The notes below the pieces were generated by a model, which did not search any database, had not been told where the DNA came from, and was given only the letters and a program-made list of their open reading frames with translations. DNA of 64,000 nt, taken from the NCBI GenBank assembly GCA_009760885.1, contig CM019702.1, positions 50,038,840 through 50,102,839 on the forward strand. The letters run 5' to 3'. The stretch's first letter is position 1, and the number at the start of each line of letters is the position of its first letter. Below, in pieces: positions 1-11,649 of this stretch. The DNA comes from Achatina immaculata (lineage: Eukaryota; Mollusca; Gastropoda; Stylommatophora; Achatinidae). The translations under genes and the position numbers were made by a program.

Positions 1-2095
1 TTGCCAATCATTCCAAAACACCCAGTGAAGTTGAGGAAATAGGTATAGATGAGTTATGGAATTCTTACAGCACAGCCATAATCACAGCAGCAAAAGTAAG
101 CGCTGGACTGGAAAAACCAAAAGCATGGATATCAGATAAAACATGGAAGTATATACATGAAAGACGAGCAGTCAAATTAGACATGTTGAATGCAAAAGCA
201 GATCATGAAAGAGATTTGGCAAAAGCAAAATACAAAGAAATAGACAAGAAAGTAAAAAGTTCAGCTAGAAGGGATGCAAGAGAATACATAGACAATATGG
301 CGAAAGAGGCAGAAAAAGCAGCAAAAACAGGAGACAGCAAAACTTTATATAACATGCAAAAGAGGATAACAGGTACTATTACATCTAAAGAAAGACCAAT
401 CCTTAGCAAAACTGGAGCACTATTAATATCAGATAAAGACCAAAAGCAAAGATGGGCTGAACACTTCCAAGAAATGCTTAATCGACCACACCCAAAAGAA
501 TTGTTAAACCTTGAAACAGACTTACCAGCCCCACAACTAAATGTCAATCTAGATGAAATTAAATTGCATGAAATTGAAACAGCAGTGAATTTAATGGCTA
601 ACAACAAAGCTGCAGGTGAAAATGAAATAACACCCGAAATGCTATAAGCCATCAATATTCACAACATGAGACAACTACAGAGAATGTTTAACAAGATTTG
701 GAAAGAAGAAAAGGTCCCTTCTAATTGGAAGAAAGGAATCATTCTTAAAATACCAAAAAAGGGGCAACCTTAGTGACTGTAACAACTGGAGAGGAGTAAC
801 TTTAATATCAGTTGTGTCAAAAGTATTTTGCAAGATCATTTTGAATAAACTCAGAGATATAGTGGATACTGCAATGAGAGAAGAACAAGCAGGATTTCGA
901 AAAGGGAGAAGCTGTCTCGACCAGATCTTTACTCTAAGAATAATACTTGAAGAACATATTGAAAAGCAGAAACCATTAATACTGAACTTCATAGATTTTA
1001 AAAAGGCATTTGATAGCATACACAGAGATTCATTATGGAGAATTGTAATGTCTATATGGAATACCATCTAAAATTGTCAACATCATTAAGGACTTATACA
1101 ATGGATATGTTTGTGCAGTCAAGACAGAAGAAGAGATGAGTGAATGGTTCCAGATTGAAACAGGCGTGAAACAAGGATGTATACTGTCTCCTTTACTTTT
1201 TGGGATTACAATAGACTTCATAATGAAAAAATGCTACACAGGTAACACAGGTATTGACTGGGTACATGGGACCCAACTAGAAGATCTTGATTTTGCTGAT
1301 GACATAACTCTTATCAGTAATAATGTGAATTCCATGCAAGAAAAAACAGATAGCCTGTCTTTACTGGCTAGCAAAATAGGACTTGAAATTAACAAGGACA
1401 AAACAAAAATAATGAAAATTCCTCTCAATCAAAATGGAAAAATACACATAAAAGGGACAGATATTGAAGAAGTCAATCAATTTGCATACCTTGGCAGCTA
1501 CATAGACCAGGATGGTGACACTAGAAAGGAAGTTAGGATCAGAATTGCAAAAGCAGCATCAATCTTCAAGAATCTTGAGAACATATGGAATTCAAAAGTT
1601 ATAAGCACAAAAATCAAGTTAAGACTATTCAATTCAAATGTAATTATCCACCCTCATTTATGCATGCGAAAGCTGGAAAACAACTAAAGAAATAGAAAAG
1701 AAATTAGACTCTTTTGAAAACAAATGCCTAAGGAAAATACTCGCCATCAAGTGGAATGAATTCAAGAACAATGCAGAGATAAGACAGATGACTGAACAAC
1801 AACCAGTCTCATGGGTGATCAGGAAAAGGAGATGGACATATGTTGGTCACTTGATGAGAAGAAATGATCTTAGAATCCGAAAACAAGCTATCAAGTGGAA
1901 CACAACAGGCCGAAGAAAAAGAGGCAGACCGCGTGAAACTCTGAAGAGGACATTATTAAGAGAGGCCAAATTAAAAGGCATAAAATCCTTTGATGAGGTT
2001 GAAAGACTCGCCGAAGACAGGAAAAATTGGCGAACTACTTTGCGAGCCCTATGTGACGTTTAACGGCACGGGAAGGATATAAGATATAAGATAAG
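1..2095 (+). mobile_element. Non-LTR retrotransposon (LINE), RT region, 5' cut by window edge, frameshifted
   Basis: An open frame runs from base 3 to 647 and reads as the linker and N-terminal part of a LINE ORF2, ending near MANNKAAGENEI. The reverse transcriptase continues in other frames. At 814-1071 are AGFRKGRSCLDQIF and NFIDFKKAFDSIHRDSLW; at 1136-1687 are TGVKQGCILSPLLF and the catalytic FADD box (1292-1303). The C-terminal part at 1788-2063 reads RRKRGRPRETLKR and ends at ALCDV plus a stop. At least three frame breaks (about 647, 1065 and 1650) make this copy dead, unless they are consensus errors. After the stop comes a short tail with GATATAAGATATAAGATAAG. The same 3' end (CGGCACGGGAAGGAT and tail) recurs near 42385 and 60710. 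The family resembles the endonuclease-RT LINEs often mis-named craniofacial development protein 2-like. The clade was not determined. Confidence 0.9.
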
Positions 2096-2099
2096 ATAC

Positions 2100-2716
2100 A
2101 CATATAAATGCCTAACTACATACACATATAAATGATTAACTACATACACATATAAATAAAAAACTACATACACACAGAAATGACTATCTACCAAACAAAA
2201 ATTTCGATACTATTCCGAAGAAAAAATTAACCCAATTCGGTGTGTGTAAGAGCAGTCTAAAAGGACTTTTAAGTTGTATGATTCATGGATGCATGTAGTC
2301 GACATCAAATAGATATTGAAAAAGTTTGTAGTTGTAGGATGGAGTATAGTTTATATTTTTGTATACAGGATGGGAAGGTATTCCAGAGATGAGCAGCAGA
2401 ATAAGTAAAACTCTTCTTGTAAAGATCAAGACTAGGTTTTGGAAGATTTATATTGTTGAACCGTTGTTTGCACTTTGGGCTAAATTTAAACAGGTAAAAT
2501 AGATAAGGCGAGGCACGCTGTGAAAGAACATTTTGTACCAGCTTGGTTTTGTTGAAGAGGAACCTGTTCTTAAGAGGAAATATTTTGATACGTTTGTGCC
2601 GGTTAGTTGTTTGTGCTTGATCTTTGCCATTAATAAGCTTTACTGCTCGCTTTTGTAGTGAGTATAGCCTCTTTGTATATGATATTGAGCAACCATCCCA
2701 GATTGTTTATAAATAG
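2100..2716 (-). mobile_element. CR1/Jockey-like LINE 3' fragment
   Basis: Read on the minus strand from about 2716 down, this encodes the RT C-terminal region: RLYSLQKRAVKLING, KNRFLFNKTKLV and FYKKS-like segments. A 3' UTR follows, carrying the repeated ACATACACATATAAATG motif. It matches the 3' part of the longer copy at 6950-9695. It is 5'-truncated and meets the 3' tail of the plus-strand LINE at about 2095, so the two LINEs lie tail to tail. No functional protein is expected. Confidence 0.85.
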
Positions 2717-2729
2717 GAAGCTACGAGAC

Positions 2730-2905
2730 ATTGGTACGGTAAAGTAAGAGAACACAATTTTGTAGGATTAGACCTCGAAAACATCGTAGACAAAGCACTT
2801 TAGTGAGACGCGAGAGAAAGAAAAATGACAAGAGAATTACCTGGGATTCGAACGCGGACTCTGGTAGGACGAGCAGCCGTCTAGCCACGACAGAACAGCT
2901 TACTG
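2730..2905 (-). mobile_element. tRNA-derived SINE, copy 1
   Basis: The minus strand carries an internal RNA polymerase III promoter. The A-box-like TGGCTAGACGG lies at 2887-2877 and the B box GTTCGAATCC at 2853-2844. A non-tRNA body follows, including AAAGTGCTTTGTCTACGATG. A second diverged copy with the same order (A box, TGCTCGTCCTACC, B box, CTTGTCATTTTTCTT, body) lies on the plus strand at 29780-29935. Two homologous copies in opposite orientations and unrelated surroundings are what a SINE would give and not what a lone tRNA pseudogene would give. The 3' tail and target duplication are not clear. The family name is unknown to me. Confidence 0.7.
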
Positions 2906-3189
2906 TCGACTTCGCCAACTAGCACCCCTAAAAAAAGGTGTTTTATTGACATAGTCTTTAGTAACCGCTTGTAGGCACGAGGGATCGTGACACCCGGAAA
3001 GAAACGAGGTCCTGACACAGAAATTCCGTAGCTTAGGTTCAGACAAACAGACACACGGTCTCCTGCTAGAGAGACCTTGCACATGAGAGTTCCAGGCCAG
3101 ATGTTGGTCAATAATAAGATCTACTATTTTGTTAAGACCCAGACAGACAGACTGGCGGGCAGACAGGCAGACAGACAGACAGTGATACA

Positions 3190-3327
<138 letters not shown>

Positions 3328-3351
3328 TTTTTTCCATGATTCCACTATCAG

Positions 3352-3557
3352 GAACGTGTCAAGTGTCAGAAAGCATCCATGTATCTATAATGTATCATTT
3401 GCTGAGTTCTGTGAACTTTTAGTGGAAGCAGTCAAAGACAAGAAAGTGAATAATCCTCATTTCATCCCCATGACTGACAAATGTGACCCTTGTCTTCTGA
3501 ACTTTACCTTAATTGGCAAGATGGAGACGTTTATGGCGGACACCAGGTTAGAAGCAA
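3352..3557 (+). CDS. Carbohydrate sulfotransferase, internal exon (CHST11-like)
   Basis: The reading frame starts NVSSVRKHPCIYNVSF, continues AEFCELLVEAVKD, and holds NPHFIPMTDKCDPCLLNF followed by IGKMETF. In the Golgi chondroitin/dermatan sulfotransferases of the CHST11-14 group (Sulfotransfer_2), the pattern of a xxFxxF segment, then H-x-x-P-x-x-x-x-C-x-P-C, then IGxxET marks the region after the PAPS-binding sites. These enzymes move sulfate from PAPS to GalNAc in glycosaminoglycans. The acceptor is ATTCCACTATCAG before 3352. The donor is GCAA|GTAACT at 3557/3558, leaving phase 1. The exon with the two PAPS-binding motifs is not in this window and should lie upstream. The next exon is at 10826. 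Confidence 0.72.
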
Positions 3558-3794
3558 GTAACTTTTGTATGGTTAGTGTGCTTGTGTGGGTGGCTAGTAT
3601 ACATGTATTTCACTTTGTAAACCTTTTTTTATAACGACCTTCTTAGCCTATATAGATTACAGAGCATGATTATTATCAATGACCAGTCCTGTTAAAAAAT
3701 CCTAGTGAAGGAATTGTGAAATTGATGGACAAACTGTTTTTTGGAGACTTTTGTTTTCATTATATGTACACTAAAAAAAATCCGTTCGGTTATC
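3558..3794 (+). other. Start of sulfotransferase intron, no feature seen
   Basis: Intronic sequence directly after the GTAACT donor. It contains AT-rich single-copy DNA and no recognisable element before the LINE tail module at 3795. Confidence 0.5.
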
Positions 3795-4013
3795 ATTCAT
3801 TCATTCATTCCTTTGCATGTCCCTTGCGGAACTTTGCCTCCCAAACAGCACTCCTGTAGGCCTCTCGGTTGTGAGCAAGATGGCCTGCTGCTGCTGCATC
3901 CATTTCCAGATCATCAACGATGTCTTGCAGCCATCTTCGTTTCGGTCTTCCTCTTTTTCTTTTTCCCATTATGTATCCTTCCAATACGGTCTTCTCTAAA
4001 TTATCATGACGTT
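3795..4013 (-). mobile_element. Short LINE 3'-end module (GRPK..RKGHA type), copy 1
   Basis: Read on the minus strand, this is the C-terminal tail of a LINE ORF2: KTVLEGYIMGKRKRGRPK, RWLQDIV, then AGHLAHNREAYR and FRKGHA. It ends in a (TGAA)n tail, seen on the plus strand as CATTCATTCATTCATTC. The 5' edge falls at TCATGATAATTTAGAGAAG. Two of the other three copies (53725 and 55343) break at the same place, which is unusual for random 5' truncation. This copy lies in the sulfotransferase intron. Confidence 0.85.
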
Positions 4014-5379
4014 TAATGTTCGGTTATCAATTCCTACAAATCGTTTTTTTTTAGATTTCAAGGGTCAACAAAATGTTAAAAGAATATTTTAAAAGAATAA
4101 GGTCAAAGCAGAACACATTTGCCACGTATTTCCACAACAGAAATAGCGTCAGGCTGGCTGATCATCTTCTGTAAACGAGACCTGAATTTCTCTTGGCTTA
4201 CACTAGAAGCGACATCTTGAGACAGATATAGTGTCAAAAAGAAAGACAGCAACAATGGCCCACCTTCTTCAAACGTTTCTAAGGCTAATAAAACAGAGCG
4301 TGAAAATCGCTTGATTCCTTGCCCATCGATCAGACACCGGGAATGAGTGACCTTCGACTAAAGAATTAACACACGAAAATGTGAGAAATAATGAGGTTTT
4401 TTTTTCTGAATATTTGAGTGCGACTGTGACAAACACGTACTTCGGCACAATGACTGTGCCGAGAAAGACTTGACAAGAGGTCATCCAAGACGCTATTTTT
4501 TTGTCATACTCCAACACTCTCGGGAGCACATCAACCTAAATCTGATGATCAGGCTGAGACAAAGCAACTTTTTCAAAGATTTTTCTGGAAAGATGGCAGA
4601 AAACATTTATTGGTCAGGCCTGACAGCAGTGCCACAAGTCTAGTTCACGCTGTGTTCGCTCTCAGTCACATTAGAGAAACATCAGTGCTATATCTTAGTT
4701 CTCTGCTGGTTATATATACTGTTCAAAAAAATTAACACAACAAATACGATATTGCGATATAAACTGAAGTTTGCTGATCAGACAAGAGCAAATTGCCTCA
4801 AACGTTCATCTGGACATCAGCTTCACCTGCTGACCTGAAGTGTACTAAGCAGATGATTCATGAGCACAGAAAAGCGACACTAGTAAAAACAGCATTTTTG
4901 ACAATAACTCATGACAGGTTCATGAGAATCCAGTGAAACTTACCGAACACAAAACTCACTGACCATGTTATTGAATGCATATAAAAGATTGACGCTCCTC
5001 AAATCAATTCATTGTTGTCTACACTCCCAGATATATCTTACATCTAGCCGGTGTGAACTTCACGGATATAACAGGAGTAGTGAACGACTTCAGCAGAACT
5101 AACGAACTTTCCATCATAAAAGATATCACTACACGGGTCTTCAATGACGTGGAAATGAGGTTCGTTCAGCTCTGTACCTTTTTGTTGTGTCAAAATACTC
5201 AAATAAAGAGCAGTAGGAAGCTGAACATAATTGTGACAAAGTATTAGGCTTACTTGTCAGTAATCCCCTCCATTGTCTACATATCTCTGCCACCCGGCTT
5301 TTTTAAAATCTGTCGTCGCAACCAAGACTTCCCATCTCTGTCTCTGTATCACCCGAGCCAAATTTCCTGTCTCCCATGT
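4014..5379. other. Intronic DNA without recognised gene; possible Tc1-like terminus at 4718
   Basis: No coding sequence or known repeat is recognised. TATACTGTTCAAAAAAATTA near 4718 resembles the ends of Tc1-type elements, which start after TA. I could not find a matching inverted end nearby, so this is only a hint. A short open frame at 5053-5247 has no recognisable similarity. Confidence 0.4.
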
Positions 5380-6020
5380 TCTCCTTCAGTGAGAAATATT
5401 GTGAAAATCGCAGGGTGAGAGGTCCAGACTGTGGGGGTGGGGGGTGGGGAGGGGGGGGAATGGTGGAGGAAGTCCCAGAAATGTTCAGCCAACTTCTGCT
5501 TTGTTGTATTGGCCACATGAGGTCTATCATTGTCATGCAGAAAGATGACACCGCTAGCCAAGGATCCAAGTCGGTTTTTGCCTGATCTTGACTCTTATGA
5601 TGGTCTGGTAGCGTCCAGTATTTATCGTGACACCACCTAGCAAGAACTCTATAAGAAGGTATCAACGGCAATGGAAGAAAAAGATGAGTATAACCTTGGT
5701 GACTAATGGCAACACGAGAACAGCAAGTTCATTCTCTGTTACTCGTAGATCACAATGCCCCAGATCACCAACCTTATGAATTGCCTCTGACATGATAAGT
5801 ACTTGTGGTTGACGGGGAGAACTCCTTCCCTGCCATTTCGGAGCCTGTCTGCCCACTCCGTGACACGACTCGTGGACAGCACGTGCTCACCGTACACATT
5901 TACCTTTTCTTCTTGGGAACTTTCTTCAGCTGATAAAAAAAACCCGACTACATCACACTGTTCTTCTTTTGGTCCAAACATCTTGATAGGCGAGGTGCGG
6001 TGTATGTGCTCCAGCTTGCC
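5380..6020 (-). pseudogene. Mariner-like transposase pseudogene
   Basis: Minus-strand fragments follow the order of a mariner (IS630/Tc1) transposase. From about 5980 down, NVYGEHVLSTSRVTEWADR and LRNGREGV read as the N-terminal HTH_48-type domain. Then come KVGDLGHCDLRV with ELAVLVLP, an INTGRYQTI segment, and FLHDNDRPHVANTTKQKLAE at 5561-5480, which holds the second catalytic Asp (HDNxRPH motif). The third catalytic block (normally HPPYSPDLAPSD) is scrambled into a proline-rich stretch encoded by a G-rich tract at 5430-5460. Several stops and frame changes show that it is inactive. It sits inside the sulfotransferase intron. The terminal inverted repeats were not identified. Confidence 0.8.
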
Positions 6021-6124
6021 TTCTATTAGCGTGACCTTGAACTCGGCAACAAATAACCAATACCAACTCAGCTTCCGGTTCCGACGATCTTCGCACTGAT
6101 ACTAAAGTATCTACCTGAAAAGCA

Positions 6125-6125
6125 G

Positions 6126-6156
<31 letters not shown>

Positions 6157-6539
6157 TTCTTTTTCTCTCTCTTTCTTTCTTCTTTCTCTCTCTCTTTCCC
6201 TCTCTCTTTCTCTCTCTTCTTCTCTCTCTCTCTTTCTCTCTCTCTTTTTAATTTTGGTCTTTCTCTCTTTCTCTCTCTCTTTCTCTCTCTATTTCTCTGT
6301 CTTTCTCTCTCTCTTTCTTTCTCTCTTTCTCTCTCTTTCTCTCTTACTTTCTTACTCTCTCTTTCTCTTTCTCTCTCTTTCTCTCTCTATCTTTATTTTT
6401 CTCTCTTTCTCTCTCTGTTTCTCTTTCTCTCTCTTTCTCTCTCTCTTTCTCTCTCTGTTTTTCTCTCTTTCTCTCTCTCTTTCTCTCTCTTTCTCTCTCT
6501 CTTACTCTCTTACTCTCTCTTTCTCTTTCTCTATCTCTT

Positions 6540-6571
<32 letters not shown>

Positions 6572-6671
6572 TTTCTCTCTCTCTTACTCTCTTACTCTCT
6601 CTTTCTCTTTCTCTCTCTCTTTCTCTTTCTCTCTCTTTCTCTCTCTCTTTATTTTTCTCTCTTTCTCTCCC

Positions 6672-6704
<33 letters not shown>

Positions 6705-6790
6705 CTCTTTCTCTCTCTCTTTATTTTTCTCTCTTTCTCTCTCTCTTTATTTTCTCTCTCTCTTTCTCTTTCTCTCTCTTTCTTTCTCTC

Positions 6791-6838
<48 letters not shown>
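6125..6838. repeat. Long CT-rich (CTTTCTCTCT)n tract
   Basis: About 700 bp made almost only of C and T on the plus strand, mixing CTCT and CTTT units with rare A. The 204-codon open frame across it (SLSLF-rich) comes from composition and is not a gene. Such polypyrimidine DNA can adopt triplex (H-DNA) structures and is prone to assembly error. Confidence 0.95.
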
Positions 6839-6843
<5 letters not shown>

Positions 6844-6949
6844 CTCAAAATTAACGGTTTTAACTTGATCCGGCGTGACCCAACCAGAAAACTAGAAACA
6901 GGTCTAGTAATGTATGTGTCCACAGCTATCCAGTTTAGTTGTAGAGAAG

Positions 6950-9695
6950 ACCTCGAATCATCGGAGGTAGAGTGTATCTGAGTGGAAATTAAAGAGATTT
7001 CAACATAGATCTAACACAATCAAATCCAACTTGGAGCAATATTATATTATCCTACAATTTTTGCCATATTGTCACCAAACCTACTAGAGTAACAGAAGTA
7101 TCATTCACATTATTAGATCACATATATGTAGCCCAGCCAGAAAACATCATTTAATGTAACATCCCTCATACTTCGTTAATTGATCATTACCCAGTCTGTT
7201 GTACGTGGACAAGAAATGGTTATAAACTTCCTAAACACAATCACGCCAGTATGAAATTTAGAAGATTTAAAAAATTTAACGTAGAATTGATCCTTAATGA
7301 TTTGCAAGCATCTTAACTTACACACGTGTACCAACTAACTGACCCTGATGACGCAACAGAATATTGGCTGAAGATCTTCAGAGATATATTAGACAAACAT
7401 GTCCCCATGAAAGAGGTGAGAGTAAAACACCAGACGAAGTCACCTTGGATAACACCTGAAATATTACATGCCATGAAAGAAAGTGACTGGGCCCACAAAA
7501 TCAAGGACTTTAGGACCTACCGTTCACTCAGAAACAAAGTTCAATATTTAATAAGACAAGAGAAAAAAAAAATTACGTTAGGAATCTAGTACAGAATAAA
7601 TCAGACAGTAAGTCAATTTGGAATGCCATAAATATCAAATCAAATAAAAAAAAGGAATTTGATTTTCAAATCGGCAATCATGCATACACTAGCACACATA
7701 TCAGTACTCATTTCAGAGAAGAAATCAACGTTCTTAAATCATCAATATCAGCTCCTGTATGCGACTTACATGAACTACAATCATTCCTGGATAGCAGATG
7801 TACTAAAATTAAACAGTTACACATTCCATTTTGAACAGTCAGTGAAGTTTACAGTTATCTTTTATCCTTAACAAACAACAGTGCAGCTGGGCTTGATGAT
7901 ATTAGTAATACGATCTTACGTTATGCTGCACCTATCATTTCACATACACTAACATATATTTACAATCAGTGCATTGCTAAATTCCCTGAAGCTTTTAAAA
8001 CTGCTAAAGTGTATCCTCTCTTTTAATCTGGCTCATCCAGCAATCTTTCCAACTATATGCCAATATCCATACTATCGTCATTATCAAAACCACTGGAAAA
8101 ACACTTATTCAAAATAACTCTACGACACATGCAAGCGAACAATTTACTCATAGACAGTCAGTCAGGCTTTAGACCCAATCATTCCTGCCACACAGCTCTC
8201 ACCAAAATGACAGAAAACTGGTTAGTAAATATAAATGACGACAGACTATGTGGTGCCATCTTTGTCGACTTTAAAAAGGCATTTGATATGACTGACTATG
8301 ATATTCTTGTAAAAAGATAAAGACTTATAGACTACACCCACCCCTAATAAAATTATTTGTATAATTTCTTTCAGACAGACAACAGGTAGTATTCTTCAAC
8401 AATTCTCTATCAAATTCTGCTATAGTTGACACCGGTGTTTCGCTAGGTTATTTTCTAGGCCCGTTGCTCTTTGCTATCTCGTATACCAATGATCTTCCAC
8501 TTCATCTTAAACACTCTTCTTGTGAACTTTTTTGCCGATAATTGCACAGTCTACACCAATGACTACGACTGTATTAACCTTGAATCAACTCATCAGGTCG
8601 AGTTAAACAATCTAATTAGATGGAGCAACAACAATGACATGATTATAAATAGGATAAAACTAAATCAATGCTCATAATAACAAAACAGAAACTACAAAAC
8701 GCAACAAAAACAACACTTCGGCTCTATACTGAAACATCACAGATAGAAAACGTTAGCAAGCACAAAACGCTAGGTCTTATTACTGACCAACATCTGACCT
8801 GGAACTCTCATGTCCAAGGTCTAACAAAACTCATCGCACAAAAAGTATACCAGTTAGCCAAAATCAAGCACTTCATCTATCAAGACACAAGAAGGATATA
8901 TTACATATTACATATACAAACACATTTAGACTTGCTCAACAGTCTGGGATGGTTGCTCAGTGTCAAATACAAAGAGTCTTTACTTACTTCAAAAGAGAGC
9001 AGTAAAGCGTATTAATGACAAAGATCAAGCACAAACAACTAACCAGCACAAACGTATCAAAATACTGCCTCTTAAGAACAGGTTCCTCTTCAACAAAGCC
9101 AAGCTGGTACACCAAATTCTTTCACACCATGCTCCGTTTTATCTATGAAATCTGTTCAAATTTAGCCCAAAGTGTAGCCAACGGTTAAGCAACATAAGTC
9201 TTCCAAACCTAGACTTGATCTTTACAAGAAAAGCTTTACTTATTCTGCTGCTCGTCTTTGAAATATCCTCCTATCCTATATAAAAATATAAACTATACTC
9301 CTTCCTACAATTACAAACTTTTCCAATATCTATTTGATGTCGACTACATGCCTCCATGTATAATAAAACTTAAACGTAATTTCAGACTGCTCTTACAGAT
9401 ACTGAATTGAATTAATTGTTTATTCTGAATAGTACCGACAATTGCGTTTGGTAGATAGTTATTTTTATGTGCATGTAGTTAGTCATTTATATATGTATGT
9501 AGTTTGTCATTTTTATGTGTATGTAGTTACTTTATTGTTAATTATGCTTGTTATATGGCCAGCATATTTGTAGAATGTCTGGAACAAAGTGAACGTTGTT
9601 ATGATATAGGGCAGAATGTCATACGGGCCTGCGTGCCCAATTCTTAATCCTTTTGAAATAAAGATCAATCAGTCAATCAGTCAATCAATCAATCT
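6950..9695 (+). mobile_element. CR1/Jockey-like LINE, longest copy, degraded
   Basis: The 5' end lies inside the endonuclease domain (TLLDHIY and LIDHYPVC, 7090-7200). A linker follows (YQLTDPDDATEYW, then KSPWITPEILHAMKE, 7326-7590), then the RT: SILSSLSKPLEKH, DSQSGFRPNHSCHTAL (8150-8200) and FVDFKKAFDM (8262-8290). The catalytic box reads FADN at 8531-8542, where the other copies suggest ADD, so a catalytic Asp is lost. The C-terminal part runs to about 9300. The 3' UTR ends GAAATAAAGATCAATC with a (CAAT/CAGT)n tail at 9660-9695. Many frameshifts and stops make it dead. Related copies lie at 2100, 12718, 13783, 17690, 19518, 46290 and 47625. It fills part of the sulfotransferase intron. 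Confidence 0.9.
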
Positions 9696-9744
9696 CTACT
9701 CTTACCTCCCCACCATACCAGTCACGTGATTTACAGCCTCGGTT

Positions 9745-10287
9745 CGTTTTCATTTAACTCCTCCTTATATATTGTTGGTATTACCTTCCATTTAACTCCT
9801 CCTTATATATTGTTGGTATTACCTTCCATTTAACTCCTCCTTATATATTGTTGGTATTACCTTCCAGTTAACTCCTCCTTATATATTGTTGGTATTACCT
9901 TCCAGTTAACTCCTCCTTATATATTGTTGGTATTACCTTCCATTTAACTCCTCCTTATATATTGTTGGTATTATCTTCCATTTAACTCCTCCTTATATAT
10001 TGTTGGTATTACCGTCAATTTAACTCCTCCTTATATATTGTTGGTATTATCTTCCATTTAACTCCTCCTTATATATTGTTGGTATTATCTTCCATTTAAC
10101 GCCTCCTTATATATTGTTGGTATTATCTTCCATTTAACCCCTCCTTATATATTGTTGGTATTATCTTCCATTTAACTCCTCCTTATATATTGTTGGTATT
10201 ACCTTCCATTTAACTCCTTCTTATATATTGTTGGTATTACCTTCCATTTAACTCCTCCTTATATATTGTTGGTATTACCTTCCATTT
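9745..10287. repeat. 38-bp minisatellite
   Basis: About 14 units of a 38-bp repeat containing CTCCTCCTTATATATTGTTG and GGTATTACCTTCCATTTAA, with few variants (ACCTTCCA or ATCTTCCA). It begins about 50 bp after the LINE tail. Every unit carries a TATATA core. Confidence 0.93.
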
Positions 10288-10825
10288 CGTTATGAACTAT
10301 TGTTAAGAAAGAAATAGACGCAAGCGTGAATACTGGATATTGTAACATAGTTTGACATAAGCATAATTTGATCTCTGCTGCCAATGAATTACCTGGAGAA
10401 TTGACCGTGACTAGATCTTTAACATTAGAATTATTGTTTGTACTGGAAATATAATTACTGACTGATTTGTCAACAATTCAATAGTTCGTAGATAGGCTGT
10501 TGATAGTGATGTATGAAACATGAAAGAATAAAATCAATTTGAAAAAGAAAGAAAGAAGAAGAAATAGAGGAAGTAACAGAAGAAGAAGCAGAAGTGAGGA
10601 AGAAGATGAGAAATTGAATAGACTGATGAGAGCGAAGAGATTATGAAGATATGAAAGAAAAAAGAATGAAATAAGACGATAGGAAATAATAATACGTAGA
10701 AAAAGAAGAAGAAGAAAAAGAAAGGAAGAAGAAAAGAAAGAAATAAAGAAAGAAGAAGAAGAATTTTACACAATGCATAAAATTAAATATTTTTTTTTCA
10801 TTTCTTTTGGTCTTATAAATACCAG
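10288..10825. other. End of sulfotransferase intron; GAA-rich tract and polypyrimidine acceptor
   Basis: 10288-10535 is single-copy AT-rich DNA with nothing recognised. 10536-10768 is a purine-rich GAA/GAAA tract. The run of T at 10788-10815 followed by AG at 10824-10825 is a good branch/acceptor region for the last sulfotransferase exon. Confidence 0.6.
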
Positions 10826-11186
10826 AACTTCAAGATGTCTCTCGCCGTACCAAGTTCAAGAAAGAATATGGAGACACCTTCAATTTCGAGGTTTCATAGC
10901 AAGAACCATGAGATATCCGCTGCACGGCCAGCAAGACACGAACAAAATGCTAAAACTGGACGAGTTCATCAAGGAGGCTGTCCAAGCTTACGAAGCGTCA
11001 GGTCCGAGAGAAGCGAGACTCAAACAAAAAGAAGAAGCCCTGCTGGAGGCCTACAGCTCAGTGCCTCGTAAGACTTTGAAGAAGCTGTCAGAGATGTTTG
11101 CTGAGGACTGCTTATTGTTTAATTATTCTTGTGACATTCAGCGTTTTCTAAACTATAATCGCTCGCAGTTTTATCTCCGAGACTAA
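10826..11186 (+). CDS. Carbohydrate sulfotransferase, last exon with apparent frameshift
   Basis: The acceptor AG is at 10824-10825. The two leading bases complete the phase-1 codon left by the exon ending at 3557 (A + AA = Lys), and the frame then reads LQDVSRRTKFKKEYGDTFNF. This frame stops at 10897-10899. From about 10895 the frame one base earlier continues: DTNKMLKLDEFIKEAVQAYE, then SSVPRKTLKKLSEMF and DCLLFNYSCDI, with a stop at 11184-11186. The pattern of a helix, then a DxxLFNYS block near the C-terminus, matches CHST11-type enzymes. AATAAA overlaps the stop codon at 11185 and could be the polyadenylation signal. A single missing base explains the break. Other homopolymer indels in this assembly make a consensus error plausible, but a pseudogene is possible. 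Confidence 0.65.
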
Positions 11187-11272
11187 TAAAATGGTCCTAG
11201 ACAATAAATTTTGTTTTCTACTGCCTTGTTTACAGAGGCAGCCCTGTCTTGTTTTAAAGCTTCTAATTTGTT

Positions 11273-11350
11273 TGGATAATACAAAAATCTGAATATGATA
11301 ATACAAATATCTGAATGTGATATTACAAAGACCTGAATATGTAATACAAA
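11273..11350. repeat. Short tandem repeat, about 22 bp unit
   Basis: Four imperfect copies of a unit like GATAATACAAATATCTGAAT, just downstream of the sulfotransferase stop codon. Confidence 0.6.
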
Positions 11351-11354
11351 GAGG

Positions 11355-11640
11355 GAATACAGGGTGTTCCAAAAGTTCCGTTACATTTTCCAGAGGCCAC
11401 TGTAGGAAGATAAATGCAGGTAAATGGGGAATGTGTGCGTTATTCTGTGACATGGAACATGTCAAAGCTGTAATCTGGTTCCTCTCAGGTTTTCAGTGGC
11501 ACATCTGGAGTAACAGGCTGCGGTGACGTCCGTGACCCACTGCTTCAGATTGTTGAGATTATTGTGAAAGTGGGGGTACTTAAACATTATCTTAAATGTC
11601 TCAGCACAGGAGAAAATCACAGTGTCAGGTCACGGAAGCC
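11355..11640. other. Possible end of a DUF4817/mariner-type element
   Basis: AGGGTGTTCCAAAAGTTCCG at about 11359 resembles the ends of DUF4817-type transposons. A related GGTGTTCGAAAAATT lies at about 61294, upstream of a DUF4817 coding fragment. No transposase is visible here and the opposite inverted end was not found, so this would be a decayed or internally deleted copy at best. Confidence 0.3.
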
Positions 11641-11649
11641 ACCACAAAA

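Noticed and set aside
2844..2887. Functional tRNA gene
   Set aside because: A and B boxes are present, but no cloverleaf or acceptor stem could be folded by eye, and a homologous copy with a long non-tRNA body exists, which fits a SINE better.
4718..4740. Tc1-like terminal repeat
   Set aside because: Only one end was seen and no transposase or partner was found, so it was not called as an element.
5053..5247. 64-codon plus-strand frame as an exon
   Set aside because: No family similarity, and it lies in the sulfotransferase intron next to a mariner remnant.
6254..6868. 204-codon SLSLF-rich frame
   Set aside because: Translation of a CT-rich low-complexity tract.
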